Positions 13,568 through 23,729 of a DNA stretch of 64,000 bases are shown here, one piece after another. Made by a program: the position numbers and the translations under genes. This DNA comes from Maylandia zebra (taxonomy: Eukaryota; Chordata; Actinopteri; Cichliformes; Cichlidae): positions 36,530,867 to 36,594,866 of the forward strand of contig NC_135186.1 of assembly GCF_041146795.1 (NCBI RefSeq), read 5' to 3'. The notes under the pieces are model-generated. The model was given only the letters and a program-made list of their open reading frames with translations. It did no database searches and was not told the DNA's origin. Within the stretch, counting starts at the first letter, position 1, and each line of letters begins with the position of its first letter.

Positions 13568-15195
13568 CTGTCCCGTTTGGCTCTTTTGCATCAGAATTGT
13601 TGTCTAAAGGCAAAGAAAGATGCCCAACGGATTTACTTTACCAAATTGACCATCCCAGCCTTGCCGTAATGGTCCATTTGATTCACCTTTTATTGTTTAT
13701 TTTATTTTCACTTACTGAATATGGGACAGACTTGACTGGGGGAAAGAAGGGGAGAAAGAAAGAGGGAAAGAGAAACAGCTGAGAAGAGGGACGGGGGAGA
13801 AGGGCAAAAGACAAAAACCAACAGAACGGGCAGAGAAAAAAAAAATGCATATATCAATCACCTGGATCACCTGCTGAGAAAGAAAAAAGAAAACAAGCAG
13901 AAGAGAACAAGAGTAATAGAATAAACAACATCACAATGATATATGGGAATATGACAGTAAATACTAAATATTAAACATTATTGTGCAGCACATAAGATCA
14001 ACAGAACACAGTGTGCTTTGAGGTAGGAGCCAAAAAGGGTGTAGTTTGTGGGTGTGATCACCCGTGTGTACACCTGTGAGCATGGACGCGCTTGTTTTTT
14101 GTTTTTTAAAAGGTTCCTTCATGTAATGATCTGCTAGAGGGTGTGGGGGGGCCACAGCCCCGTCCTCCAGGGCATGAAGCAGGTATGGAGGAGATCAAGA
14201 CTCCAGACATCCAGAGGCCCCCAGAACACAAGAGACCAAGGAAGACCAACAGAGGGGCAGCTGCGCCACTGTCCCAGAAAGAGCTGAGGAGAGTCCCAGA
14301 TGAGGGTTCACTCAGCAGCCGCGGAGCAGAAGCCAGGGGGAGTGGCAGTGACGCGCCCGTGAGCTCCGCCGGCAGCCAGCCGTGCCTGAGTGACCGAGCC
14401 CCAGGCCCCGGGGGCACCCCACCTCCGAAGTGGCCCGAGCAAGCCCCAGGCTCCAGGCCCCGATAAGCGGCCGCCAAGGAGTGACCCGGTGTGTACCTGG
14501 ACGCCCATCCCCGGACACAAAGAACCACCAACGTACCGATGTCTGAGGGAGTCCGCCACTGGCAGGGGAAGTGGTGGTGGGGGAGATAGGCCTCCATACC
14601 TTGGAGGGCCTAAGATGTCCCCAGAGAGGTGGCGTCTGACACCCAACCTGACATATAGACACAGACATACAGGCACACACAGACACAAACATCCATTCCC
14701 ACCCTCATGCTCTCATATGCACTTACTCCACACTCAACCAACGTGGAGACAGACATAAAGAGACGTTGTACACACGATCACACTCCCCAAGCGTACTCTA
14801 CAAACCGGGTCTAGGTACCCTTGCCCCTGGAGGGGGGAACTGCACCCAGACCCAGGTGGTGTTACCCTTTTCCCTGCGGTGGGGGGAGGCAGACCGCCCC
14901 GACTCCGCAGCAGCAGGGAGGCCCCACACTCCAGACCGCAGTCGGACGGCCAACTCCTCCTCCTAGCCCCCCCGCTCCAGCAGGTCGCAGAGAACGGGGG
15001 TGAGAGAAGACTCCAAACCTCCCTCCACCCGCTCATTGTAATGTTGATGCATGTGTGTTCTAAGGTGCATTTAAAACCCAGGAGGGCATGGAGCTACCTG
15101 CCAGAGAGCAGCAGGTAAGCGCATGGTCCCTCCTGCTGGCCCTCAATGTCTACGTGTATTTAACATTGAGAGGTGGGCAACGACGCCAGGGGTGG
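13538..15195 (-). mobile_element. Retroposed GC-rich unit with poly-A tail on the minus strand
   Basis: A poly-T run of about 30 bases at the left (a poly-A tail on the minus strand) and a GC-rich 1.66 kb body are bracketed by a 13-bp direct repeat GGTAATTGTCTTT (13525-13537 and 15196-15208). A target duplication of this length next to poly-A is the mark of LINE-driven target-primed reverse transcription. The body has long purine runs near 13740-13800 and a GC-rich block (14150-15000) with several open frames on both strands, including a 163-codon minus-strand frame at 14106-14597. I recognise no domain in any of them. It may be a LINE end or a processed RNA copy; family unassigned. Confidence 0.75.
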
Positions 15196-15208
15196 GGTAA
15201 TTGTCTTT

Positions 15209-15686
15209 CTAAAGTCCTCATTTTAATTTTTTGTATTTGTTCCTTTTCTGGGAGATTTTCTTCCCCTTATGTGTTATTGTTTATTCAAGGAAACGGTGTT
15301 ATTTTGGTAAGTACATGCAAATTCCTTACATATTTATCACGGCAGTATTGCAGTGACAAGTTTATCTATCTCATCTTAAGGGTTCATGTGATTATTAATA
15401 TTGATATTAATTAAAATCAATTAATATATATGATTAATATAGTTTAAGAAAAGATGCCTCTATATTTGGTACAGTTTTTTTCTTTTTAAAGACTAGGGCA
15501 TAAAACACTGATTCCATGTGTTGCCAACAGTTCCCATCCTTTAGAGCAAATTATTTAAAGTTGAACATGAAAGTTGCTGGTTGTAACATATTTGTTTTTG
15601 GGGTTTTTTTTCTTTTATTTGATTGTTTAATTGGCACTGTTATGGTATTGCTTTCCAACCTGATCAGATTTTAGGTGCACTCTAGA
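15209..15686. other. AT-rich interval, nothing recognised
   Basis: AT-rich sequence with short homopolymers between the retroposed unit and the small MITE. No gene or repeat boundary is visible. Confidence 0.4.
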
Positions 15687-15910
15687 TCAGTGTTTCCCAA
15701 CCCTGTTCCTCAAAGACCTCTGTCCTGCATTTTTTAGATGTCTCCTTGCATCGCCACACTGATTTGAAATAATGTTTACCCTAATTTCTTCATTAAGTTG
15801 TGCACAAGTCTGTCACTGACACAGTTAATATGTGAGGGTGCACTGAAGCAGAGAAACATCAAAAATATGCAGGATGGGCATCCTCAAGGAACAGAGTTGG
15901 GAAAAGAATG
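15687..15910. mobile_element. Short MITE with long imperfect terminal inverted repeats
   Basis: The left end (CAGTGTTTCCCAACCCTGTT) is mirrored by the right end (AACAGAGTTGGGAAAAGAA). The pairing extends inward through ...CCTGCATTTTTTAGATGTCTCC and its degenerate complement, so much of the 224-bp unit could fold into a hairpin. CTCTAGA flanks it on both sides (15680-15686 and 15911-15917), a 7-bp or imperfect 8-bp target duplication that fits a hAT-derived MITE. Confidence 0.75.
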
Positions 15911-16062
15911 CTCTAGATAATACAGCCTACAAGCATACTTCTAAGATGCATCCATTATTGTAGGTTAACCACGGCTAAAGCTTTCTTTGTGTAAAGTACT
16001 AAGTGTGTTTTTTGTTTTGGGTTTTTTTGTTTCAAATTTTCTCTTTGTTGTATGTCCAGTTT

Positions 16063-16600
16063 ATGTGGAAGTGTAAAGACTGCAGTGCTGAAGTTTCTAG
16101 ACGATCAGAACTTCTTAAGCACTATAGACTGAAACAGTCATTTTGGGCGTGGCCATCACATTAAGTGCCTATATCCTGAGTGTCCATGTGTTTTAAAGAC
16201 TTGGAATTCACTTCTGACACACTTGTCAAGGAATCATAGCAATACCTCAGAGCACTCTGACAAATTTACAACTTTTTCCTGTCAGTTATGTTGTTGTAGT
16301 GAATTAGGAACAGAGCGTGAATATTTTGTGCACATTAGCCGTCATTTAAAAAACAATGAGACAGTAACATGTATGTTTAAAGGTTGTGACTACAAATCAA
16401 ATATTTACAGTACCTTTAAGTCACACATCAGTCGCAAGCACAGTTTACACTCGCTGGTAGACTTCAAAGAGGATATTGTCAGAGGATCTTTTGCAACTGA
16501 AACTGCAGAGCATGATGCTTCAAATGTTGAGGAATTGTGGGTGTTGTTGATTTAGAGACATCAAATGATCAAATGATTAAAACTAGAAAATATTTTTCAC
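16063..16600 (+). pseudogene. N-terminal C2H2-finger part of a CACTA/EnSpm-like transposase gene
   Basis: A splice acceptor (TATGTCCAG, ending 16059) precedes an ATG at 16063 whose frame starts MWKCKDCSAEV. Read with frame changes, the region encodes three to four C2H2-type fingers (C..C pairs with HYRLK, HLSRNH and HISRKH ends). One frame change lies near 16144 in a T/G run; another lies near 16535, where the finger frame stops at 16555 while an acidic stretch continues in a neighbouring frame. Together with the following segments this is one gene, broken by small indels. The N-terminal fingers probably served in DNA binding. Confidence 0.65.
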
Positions 16601-16627
16601 GTTCCAAGTGCTGCAGTTGATGAACTT

Positions 16628-18444
16628 TTGGAGGAATTTCAGTATTTGTTGGGCACAGCATCTTTGTGTAGTGCAGCAAAAGTTATCCAAGACACATTAA
16701 ACAGTCACAGCTTGCAAATAGACCAGTCAGTCATTGAAGAACTTGCATCTGCACTGTGTACATCTAATCCTGTGTATAAATCGGTAGGTAAAGGCTGTCC
16801 CCTAGCAACATCCTTTAAGCACAAAAATTTCTACAAGGAAAATTTTAAATTTGTAGAGCCTGTAGAGTATGTTTTGGATGAAAAAAAAAAAAGAACATTT
16901 CAGTATGTTCCAGTTTTAAAGGTTTTACAGCAGCTTTTCAGTGATTGCCACCTTCTTGCTAAGGTTTTGGATGGTAGTCGCTTAACAGAAGAAAGTGGGG
17001 AAGAAGTGATTTACAGGTCTTTTAGGGAGGGGTTGTTTTTCAAAGAAAACAGTTTTTTATCAGCAGGTGAATTGCGAGTGTTACTGAATTTGTATATTGA
17101 CGATTTTGAGATTTGCAATCCACTTGGCACTTCCCGTAAAAAGCACAAAATCTGTGCCATATATTGGACTCTTAGCAATTTACCACCTGCTTGCCATTCA
17201 TCACTGACTTCCATTTATCTGGCTTTACTCTGCAAGTCTGAAGATGTAAAGACATCTGGATATGAAAAGATTCTAGAGCCCTTGTTGAGTGATCTTGTTA
17301 CTTTGGAAAGTCAAGGGATTTTTATTGCACATCTTGGAGAATTTGTCAGGGGCACAATACAGTGTGTCATAGCAGATCATTTAGGAGCACACAGTATTTC
17401 TGGATTTATTGGAGTTTTTCAGGTGAATACTTTTGCAGATTTTGTGAGGCCAAAAGATCTGATATTCAAGAAACAGAGGCTAGTTCAGGCGCGTTTACTC
17501 TGAGAAGCAAAGAGACACATGAAATGCATGTAAGTTCTGCACAGAGTAATGCAAAACCATGTCACGGTGTTAAAAGACGGTGTGTTTTCTCCGCACATCT
17601 CTCCCATTTCAGTGGATATCCTCCAGATATTGCACATGACATTTTTGAGGGCATATTACCAGTTGAGTTGGCATACTGCCTGAATATCTTAATTTTGAAA
17701 AAATATTTTACACTTGACAGCCTCAATGAGTCCATTCTGACATTTCCCTACAAATGGGCAGACAAGAGTAATCGCCCTCATGCTATTCCCAGGCCTTTCA
17801 TGCAGAACAAAAGCATTGGAGGAAATGCTCATGAAAATTGGAGTCTCTTACAATTCCTTCCATTGTTGGTAGGACACTTGGTACCTCCAGATGAAACAGC
17901 TTGGCAGGTAATTTTGGACCTAAAGGACATTGTTGAACTAGTTGTTGCACCAGTACACACAGAACAATCAATTGCTTTCCTTGAGTCTAGAGTCTCTGAC
18001 CACAGATGTAGGTTGAAAGAGCTGTTTCCAGGACTGAAGCTGTTACCAAAACATCGTTTTGTGGAGCATTATCCACAGATGATTAAATTCTTTGGGCCAC
18101 TTGTTGGCATGTGGACCATGAGGTTCGAGGCAAAGCACAGTTTTTTCAAACAGGTTGTTTGTCACACACGGTGCTTTAAAAATGTGCTACTGTCACTGGC
18201 AGTGAAACATCAGTTCATGATGGCATACCACTTGGAGTCTGTCACAACTGTAAGGCCGAGCCTAACTGTCTCAGCTGTTTCTACTGTCTCTGATGACATT
18301 CTGCATCATGATGTACAGCGAGACTTGAAGATTAAATTCCCTGATATTACCCATATTCAGCTCACAAGGAATGCTTCTGTGAATGGAACAAACTACAGAC
18401 CCGGCATGATTGTAGCTGAAGCTGAGAGTCTTCGTGGCAGATGA
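16628..18444 (+). pseudogene. Transposase core of a CACTA/EnSpm-like element (Tnp2/Transposase_21-like)
   Basis: Two long frames (16628-17503 and 17362-18444) together cover about 600 residues. The first contains LYIDDFEICNPLGTSRKKHK and a following LCK..D stretch; the second contains FCRFCEAKR, YPPDIAHDIFEGILP and FGPLVGMWTMRFEAKHSFFK. In my judgement these match the metazoan relatives of the plant CACTA Tnp2 transposase. The join near 17415 falls inside a G/T-rich stretch and fits a single-base deletion. The gene therefore cannot make a full transposase as read. Fish genes of this type are often annotated as uncharacterised or SAMD3-like proteins. It may belong to the superfamily that could mobilise CACTG-ended elements such as 7413-11911, but no shared sequence was verified. 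Confidence 0.7.
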
Positions 18445-20085
18445 TGATTTTAGGAGACTTGACGTTCCATCAGGGATGCCAAGAACTTTGACTGATCTTC
18501 AGAGCACAATTCGCCAAGCATTTGGAATTGAAACAGACTTTCGTATTCAATTCTTGGATCCTGACTTCAACAATGAGTTTATGAACATAACATCAATGCA
18601 AGACATTCAAGGCAGAAGTACAATCAAACTTGTGTACATGGCAAATCTGGATACAAGTGCATCTTTGTCAAAGTAGTATCCCACATGCAGTCTTGACTCA
18701 TCTGCAAGTCCACAAAGTATTCAAAGAAACTCCAGTCTCTCATCGTCTTCATCCAACTCAGACAGCACCATAATTCTACCACAGTCAGACAGACAGTGAG
18801 CTGAGATCATGTGCATGGCCTCGCGAGTTTACTATTCCTCGATTTTCATTCAATGTAGAGGTGCAACTTCAGCGTGGAAATGAGACCTTCAGAGAAACTG
18901 GAACTCGGCTCAAGATTACTTCAGGTGTTAAATCTGACATCTTAGAGAAGCTTGCTGAGGCGATTTTTCAGTTTACTGCTTATCCTCAAAATTACCAAAT
19001 AGATGAAGTTGCAGGGGCACTGATCAAAAATTTTCCTTGTCTGCGAGAGCCATCTGCCACGGGTTACTATGGCTGGATGATTAGCCTGAAATATAAGATG
19101 GCTAATTACAGGACAAAGATGCACAACATTGGCTGTCCTGAAGTACGGAGCCCCCCAGGGGACAGGGGAGAAAAAAAAATTAGGGAGGAAAAAAAAAATT
19201 AGGGAGGAAAAAAAAAATTAGGGAGGAAAAAAAAAAATTAAGACGGACTTTTGCGAGATCTCGCAAAAGTATTGCGAGCGCTCGCAAAAGTATTGCGAGA
19301 TCTCGCAAAACTCCAACAATGGCGGCAGCTACTTAGTTGTAATATTACTCTTTCTGGGTCACAAAATACACTTTTAAGATATTTTGAGGCGTGAATGTAG
19401 TTGTGTAAACGTCAGATACCTGCTCGGTTTACAAGACATCACATATTTGCAAAAGAGCTCCGACGTTTTTGGAGATCTGACACCCACTAGCTCGAAGCTA
19501 ACGGGAAGTCGAGACCTACTACAGCCGAGAGGAACACCACTTTCCCGGCACATCGTGCCTCGACCTCCCGGTCGGCTTCGAGCTGGCGGCCTCCGAAGAA
19601 TGCGGCTAAAACTTTTGCGAGATCTCGCAATACTTTTGCGAGCGCTCGCAATAGTTATTGCGAGATCTCGCAATACTTTTGCGAGATCTCGCAAAAGTCC
19701 GTCTTAATTTTTTTTTTCCTCCCTAATTTTTTTTTTTTCCTCCCTAATTTTTTTTTCTCCCATGTCCCCTGGGGGGCTCCGTACTGAAGTGACTATAAAT
19801 GCTTTGAAAAACAAATCCAGTGATGATTGCCTCGTAGCCAAAAATGTTAAGAAGCCTAAAAAGGCTGAGGTCAATTTTTGTCCATTACACCCAGCTGGCG
19901 AAACGGATGACAGAAAACATCAGGGTTGAGCTTTTGACCGACGTCAGACGAAGAAACGGTGCCTCAGATGTAAGACAGAAGATGTCAAGAACATTTTCCT
20001 ACCGTACACAAGAGGTGGTGCAGGGAAGTCCAACTGCTGGGGAGTTTAAAGCTAGGTGGCCTGAACTTTTCCAGATTAATGAGGT
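18427..20085 (+). pseudogene. C-terminal PB1/SAMD3-like module of the same gene, split by a MITE
   Basis: A frame from 18428 reads VFVADDDFRRLDVPSGMPRT and an 80-residue stretch with a PB1-like look (beta-rich, ending KLVYMAN). The next part, about 18800-19144, includes RGNETFRETGTRLKI and CLREPSATGYYGWM. It is interrupted by the MITE at 19145-19782 and resumes at 19791 with VTINALKNK and then, after another frame change near 19910, NIRVELLTDVRRRN. A splice-donor-like GTAAAG follows at about 20086. Several frame changes (about 18425, 18690-18850, 19910) plus the insertion make this clearly dead. I recognise the arrangement from fish SAMD3-like proteins but cannot assign a biochemical role. 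Confidence 0.6.
19145..19782. mobile_element. 638-bp palindrome-rich MITE inserted in the transposase pseudogene
   Basis: The termini are long inverted repeats starting ACGGAGCCCCCCAGGGGAC and continuing through three AAAAAAATTAGGGAGG units and AAGACGGACTTTTGCGAGA. CTGAAGT flanks both sides (19138-19144, 19784-19790); counting one more base gives an imperfect 8-bp duplication (CCTGAAGT/ACTGAAGT), pointing to hAT. Each arm contains several copies of the self-complementary TTGCGAGATCTCGCAA and TTGCGAGCGCTCGCAA. The unique centre has a YY1-like AACAATGGCGGC. No coding capacity. Confidence 0.88.
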
Positions 20086-21128
20086 AAAGGCATGCTTTTT
20101 TTGCTGAGTGTTCTTTTCAGTAATTCCTTATGTTATACATTAATTAATCTGGGCCACTTGGATTAAGACGAGTCCACATATAGGTATAAAGAGGCTGGCA
20201 TTTATAGTTATTGTGTCGTTAAATGCTTGACCTGTGTATCATACAGAGTATTTATTTGAGCAGCACTTAAAATACAAGTTGTGTATGAAAAACATAAGTG
20301 ACTTAAAGTGTAGAAACATGAATAAAATTAATTTTTGATTTTTCGTATAAATACAAAAATATTTGATTATTTAAGTAAGTTTGGGCTACATATAGGGCCC
20401 AAACTATTTTATAGTGAGTTTAATTATTGAAATGATTGATTAATCATCTCAATAATTAATAGAGTGAGATTGAGTGTAATCAGATTATCAATTGTGAATT
20501 AACCTAAAACTTTTTATTTAGCTATTAGTTTTTAGTTAGCCTCAGATTGTTTAAAGCATGTGCCAAACAAGTGTAAATTAAAAATGTGATGAACAAACTT
20601 TGTTGCTCATAAGATAAAAAAATAAATGGGTCAAGTTAAAACCCCTAAGACCTCTCACCACCGAGAGGATTTTTCAGAGCACTCCTATTGACATCACCAT
20701 CATAGCCAACTCCTAAACTGTTTAAGACATCCAGGATAAAAGATTTAAAAAAAACTTGCAAAAGTGAAATAAAAAACAGGAATTTAGTTGGTGTGAGTTA
20801 AGAGGATGTAGAGAATAGGGTTAGATGGAGGTGGATCATTCACTGTGGAAACCTGAAGGAAACAGCCAAGAGAAAGAGGATCAGAGCAAAAAAATTGAGG
20901 TTTGTGTGCATACATGAGTCTTTACGGTACCCACAGGACTTCTGAAGTACAACCACAGATGAGATTTAACAGCAGGTATCACAAGTATTTATAGTCTATG
21001 GTCACACATGGGTAATGTCAGTTTCTCAATTCTGTTACAGCTAAATTGTTGGTGTAAATTAAAAAGGTTTCAGAAAGTAGAAAATGAGAGCCTTCCAATT
21101 GGGGTACCATATGATACACTAGATACTA
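20086..21128. other. Gene-free interval with an RTE/Rex-like LINE 3' relic
   Basis: Mostly AT-rich sequence without a gene. Around 20806-20882 the plus strand reads like the degraded C-terminus of an RTE/Rex-type LINE (GGTTAGATGGAGGTGGATCA, then GGAAACAGCC and an AAGAGAAAGAGG tract). The remainder shows nothing recognisable. Confidence 0.4.
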
Positions 21129-21445
21129 CAGGGAGTGCAGAATTATTAGGCAAGTTGTATTTTTGAGGAATAATTTTATTATTGAACAACAACCATGTTC
21201 TCAATGAAGCAAAAAAACTCATTAATATCAAAGCTGAATGTTTTTGGAAGTAGTTTTTAGTTTTAGCTATTTTAGGGGGATATCTGTGTGTGCAGGTGAC
21301 TATTACTGTGCATAATTATTAGGCAACTTAACAAAAAACAAATATATACCCATTTCAATTATTTATTTTTACCAGTGAAACCAATATAACATCTCCACAT
21401 TCACAAATATACATTTCTGACATTCAAAAACAAAACAAAAACAAA

Positions 21446-22462
21446 TCAGCGACCAATATAGCCACCTTTCTTTGCAAGGACACTCAAAAGCCTGCCATCC
21501 ATGGATCCTGTCAGTGTTTTGATCTGTTCACCATCAACATTGCGTGCAGCAGCAACCACAGCCTCCCAGACACTGTTCAGAGAGGTGTACTGTTTTCCCT
21601 CCTTGTAAATCTCACATTTGATGATGGACCACAGGTTCTCAATGGGGTTCAGATCAGGTGAACAAGGAGGCCATGTCATTAGTTTTTCTTCTTTTATACC
21701 CTTTCTTGCCAGCCACGCTGTGGAGTACTTGGACGCGTGTGATGGAGCATTGTCCTGCATGAACATCATGTTTTTCTTGAAGGATGCAGACTTCTTCCTG
21801 TACCACTGCTTGAAGAAGGTGTCTTCCAGAAACTGGCAGTAGGACTGGGAGTTGAGCTTGACTCCATCCTCAACCCGAAAAGGCCCCACAAGCTCATCTA
21901 TGATGATACCAGCCCAAACCAGTACTCCACCTCCACCTTGCTGGCGTCTGAGTTGGACTGGAGCTCTCTGCCCTTTACCAATCCAGCCACGGGCCCATCC
22001 ATCTGGCCCATCAAGACTCACTCTCATTTCATCAGTCCATAAAACCTTAGAAAAACCAGTCTTGAGATATTTCTTGGCCCAGTCTTGACGTTTCAGCTTG
22101 TGTGTCTTGTTCAGTGGTGGTCGTCTTTCAGCCTTTCTTACCTTGGCCATGTCTCTGAGTATTGCACACCTTGTGCTTTTGGGCACTCCAGTGATGTTGC
22201 AGCTCTGAAATATGGCCAAACTGGTGGCAAGTGGCATCTTGGCAGCTGCACGCTTGACTTTTCTCAGTTCATGGGCAGTTATTTTGCATCTTGGTTTTTC
22301 CACACGCTTCTTGCGACCCTGTTGACTATTTTGAATGAAACGCTTGATTGTTCGATGATCACGCTTCAGAAGCTTTGCAATTTTGAGACTGCTGCATCCC
22401 TCTGCAAGATATCTCACTATTTTTGACTTTTCTGAGCCTGTCAAGTCCTTCTTTTGACCCAT
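21446..22462 (-). CDS. Intact Tc1/mariner DD37E transposase
   Basis: 338 codons without interruption, the usual full length for this group. It cuts and pastes the element by binding the terminal repeats and hydrolysing DNA with two metal ions. The N-terminus has two helix-turn-helix-like regions (about residues 8-50 and 60-110) separated by a GRKKR basic hook. The catalytic triad is visible as D144 (LWTDE), D237 (MQDNAPSH) and E275 (LNPIENLW), with 37 residues between the last two; that spacing defines DD37E, described for the TRT lineage of fish and other vertebrates. A glycine-rich GGGGVLVW segment lies between. The start MGQKKDL sits 18 bp inside the inner repeat. The frame is preserved, so it looks recent, but the L2 insertion lies upstream between ORF and terminus and may affect both promoter and mobility. 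Confidence 0.93.
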   Translation of the reverse strand: MGQKKDLTGSEKSKIVRYLAEGCSSLKIAKLLKRDHRTIKRFIQNSQQGRKKRVEKPRCKITAHELRKVKRAAAKMPLATSLAIFQSCNITGVPKSTRCAILRDMAKVRKAERRPPLNKTHKLKRQDWAKKYLKTGFSKVLWTDEMRVSLDGPDGWARGWIGKGQRAPVQLRRQQGGGGVLVWAGIIIDELVGPFRVEDGVKLNSQSYCQFLEDTFFKQWYRKKSASFKKNMMFMQDNAPSHASKYSTAWLARKGIKEEKLMTWPPCSPDLNPIENLWSIIKCEIYKEGKQYTSLNSVWEAVVAAARNVDGEQIKTLTGSMDGRLLSVLAKKGGYIGR

Positions 22463-22530
22463 TTTGCCAAAGGAAAGGACGTTGCCTAATAATTATGCAC
22501 ACCTGATATAGGGCGTTGATGTCATTAGAC

Positions 22531-23029
22531 CACACCATCCAGGGACTCATCCAGGCTGGAGAAACTGATCAGGAAGGCTAGCTCTGTGGTCGGCATGAAG
22601 CTGGACACTCTGGTGACAGTGGCAGAGAAAAGGACATTAAAGAAACTGCTGGACATTATGAACAATGCTGGGCATCCTCTGCACACGGCCATAAACAATC
22701 AGAAGAGTCTGTTCAGTGACAGGTTGCTTCTCCCCAAGACAAGAACTAACAGACTTAAAAACTCCTTTGTCCCACACGCCATCAGACTGTTTAACTCCTC
22801 CCTGGAGGGGAGAGGGAGGGGAAACAGGAGGACAAAGGAGGGGGGAACAACTAAGCTGTAGTGCCTCTTCACCTCACTGTACAATACCTTGTGCAATACT
22901 TTTTGTAAATAGTCAACAGTGCAATAGACTCAATACTTGAAATGTGCAATTCACTTTTTTTTTCATTTTTTATTCCTATTTATTCTATTTATCCCCTTTG
23001 TATATTTTATTTATATTTGTCTCTGTATT

Positions 23030-23118
<89 letters not shown>

Positions 23119-23220
23119 CAATTCTGTAACTGTAACTTCGGTCGTTGCTGTGCTATTTTTGGAAGTCGAATTTCCCAGAGGAACCCACCCGAGGGATTAA
23201 TAAAGTTCTATCTTATCTTC
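22531..23220 (+). mobile_element. 5'-truncated L2 LINE 3' end inserted in the Tc1 element
   Basis: From about 22541 the sequence is nearly identical to 40252-40935, encoding the C-terminal tail of an L2-type ORF2 (KLDTLVTVAEKRTLKKLLD, stop at 22859-22861) and its 3' UTR ending TTAATAAAGTTCTATCTTATC. TCATTAGA (22523-22530) and TCATTACA (23221-23228) form an imperfect target duplication, with about 10 bp of extra sequence at the 5' junction. Confidence 0.85.
23033..23111. repeat. (TATG)n(TA)n microsatellite in the L2 3' UTR
   Basis: About eight TATG units run into a long TA tract. The equivalent site in the second L2 copy (40745-40842) is (TG)n(TA)n. Confidence 0.95.
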
Positions 23221-23396
23221 TCATTACAGAGATGCACATCACCTAATATGCTTAATTGGTAGTAGGCTTTCAAGCCTATACAGCTTGGAGTAAGACAACA
23301 TGCATGAAGAGGATGATGTGGACAAAATACTCATTTGCCTAATAATTCTGCACTCCCTGTATTTGTATGGGTTAAGATCTAAAGTCTGATCTAAAG

Positions 23397-23590
23397 TCTG
23401 ATCTTAACCCAATTGAGCATCTATTTCACTTGTTTAAGACCAAACTTCAGACAGAAAGGCCCACAAAAAATAGCCACTGAAAGCCCTTCAGTAAATGAGG
23501 AAACCCAGCATCTGGTGATGTCCATGAGTTCAAGACTTTAGACTGTAATTGCCAGTAAAGGATTTGCAACCAATATTACTGAACAAAAGA
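23397..23590 (+). pseudogene. C-terminal relic of a second Tc1-like transposase
   Basis: The plus strand reads SDLNPIEHLFHLFKTKLQTE, the catalytic-glutamate region of a Tc1-type transposase. It then runs through stops and a frame change into a stretch matching EETQHLVMSMSS. It directly adjoins the right end of the DD37E element but is in the opposite orientation and differs in sequence, so it is an older, unrelated copy that probably served as the landing site. Confidence 0.75.
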
Positions 23591-23729
23591 GTACAGCATG
23601 ATGGTAAAATGGAAACTGCATCCAGGACAGAAACAACCGCATTATGTGTCTAACACAACTTTGGCTTTCTGCAAGCACCTGCTCAGACAGCATGCTAACA
23701 ATAAGCTAGCCAGACGGAATGCTAATTCT

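Larger units (their letters stand above)
21129..23359 (-). mobile_element. DD37E Tc1/mariner (TRT-like) transposon carrying an L2 insertion
   Basis: The outer ends are inverted repeats starting CAGGGAGTGCAGAATTATTA, flanked by TA on both sides (21127-21128, 23360-23361), the Tc1/mariner target duplication. A second, inner pair of repeats GTGCATAATTATTAGGCAAC lies at 21309-21328 and, inverted, at 22481-22500, giving the two-repeats-per-end (IR/DR) layout. The transposase gene lies on the minus strand between the inner repeats. An L2 fragment (22531-23220) separates the inner and outer repeats on the right. Without it the element would be about 1.53 kb, normal for the family. Confidence 0.93.

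Noticed and set aside
14106..14758. Several 100-160-codon frames in the GC-rich retroposed unit
   Set aside because: Open frames on both strands are expected at this GC content; no motif was recognised, so they are noted only within the element.
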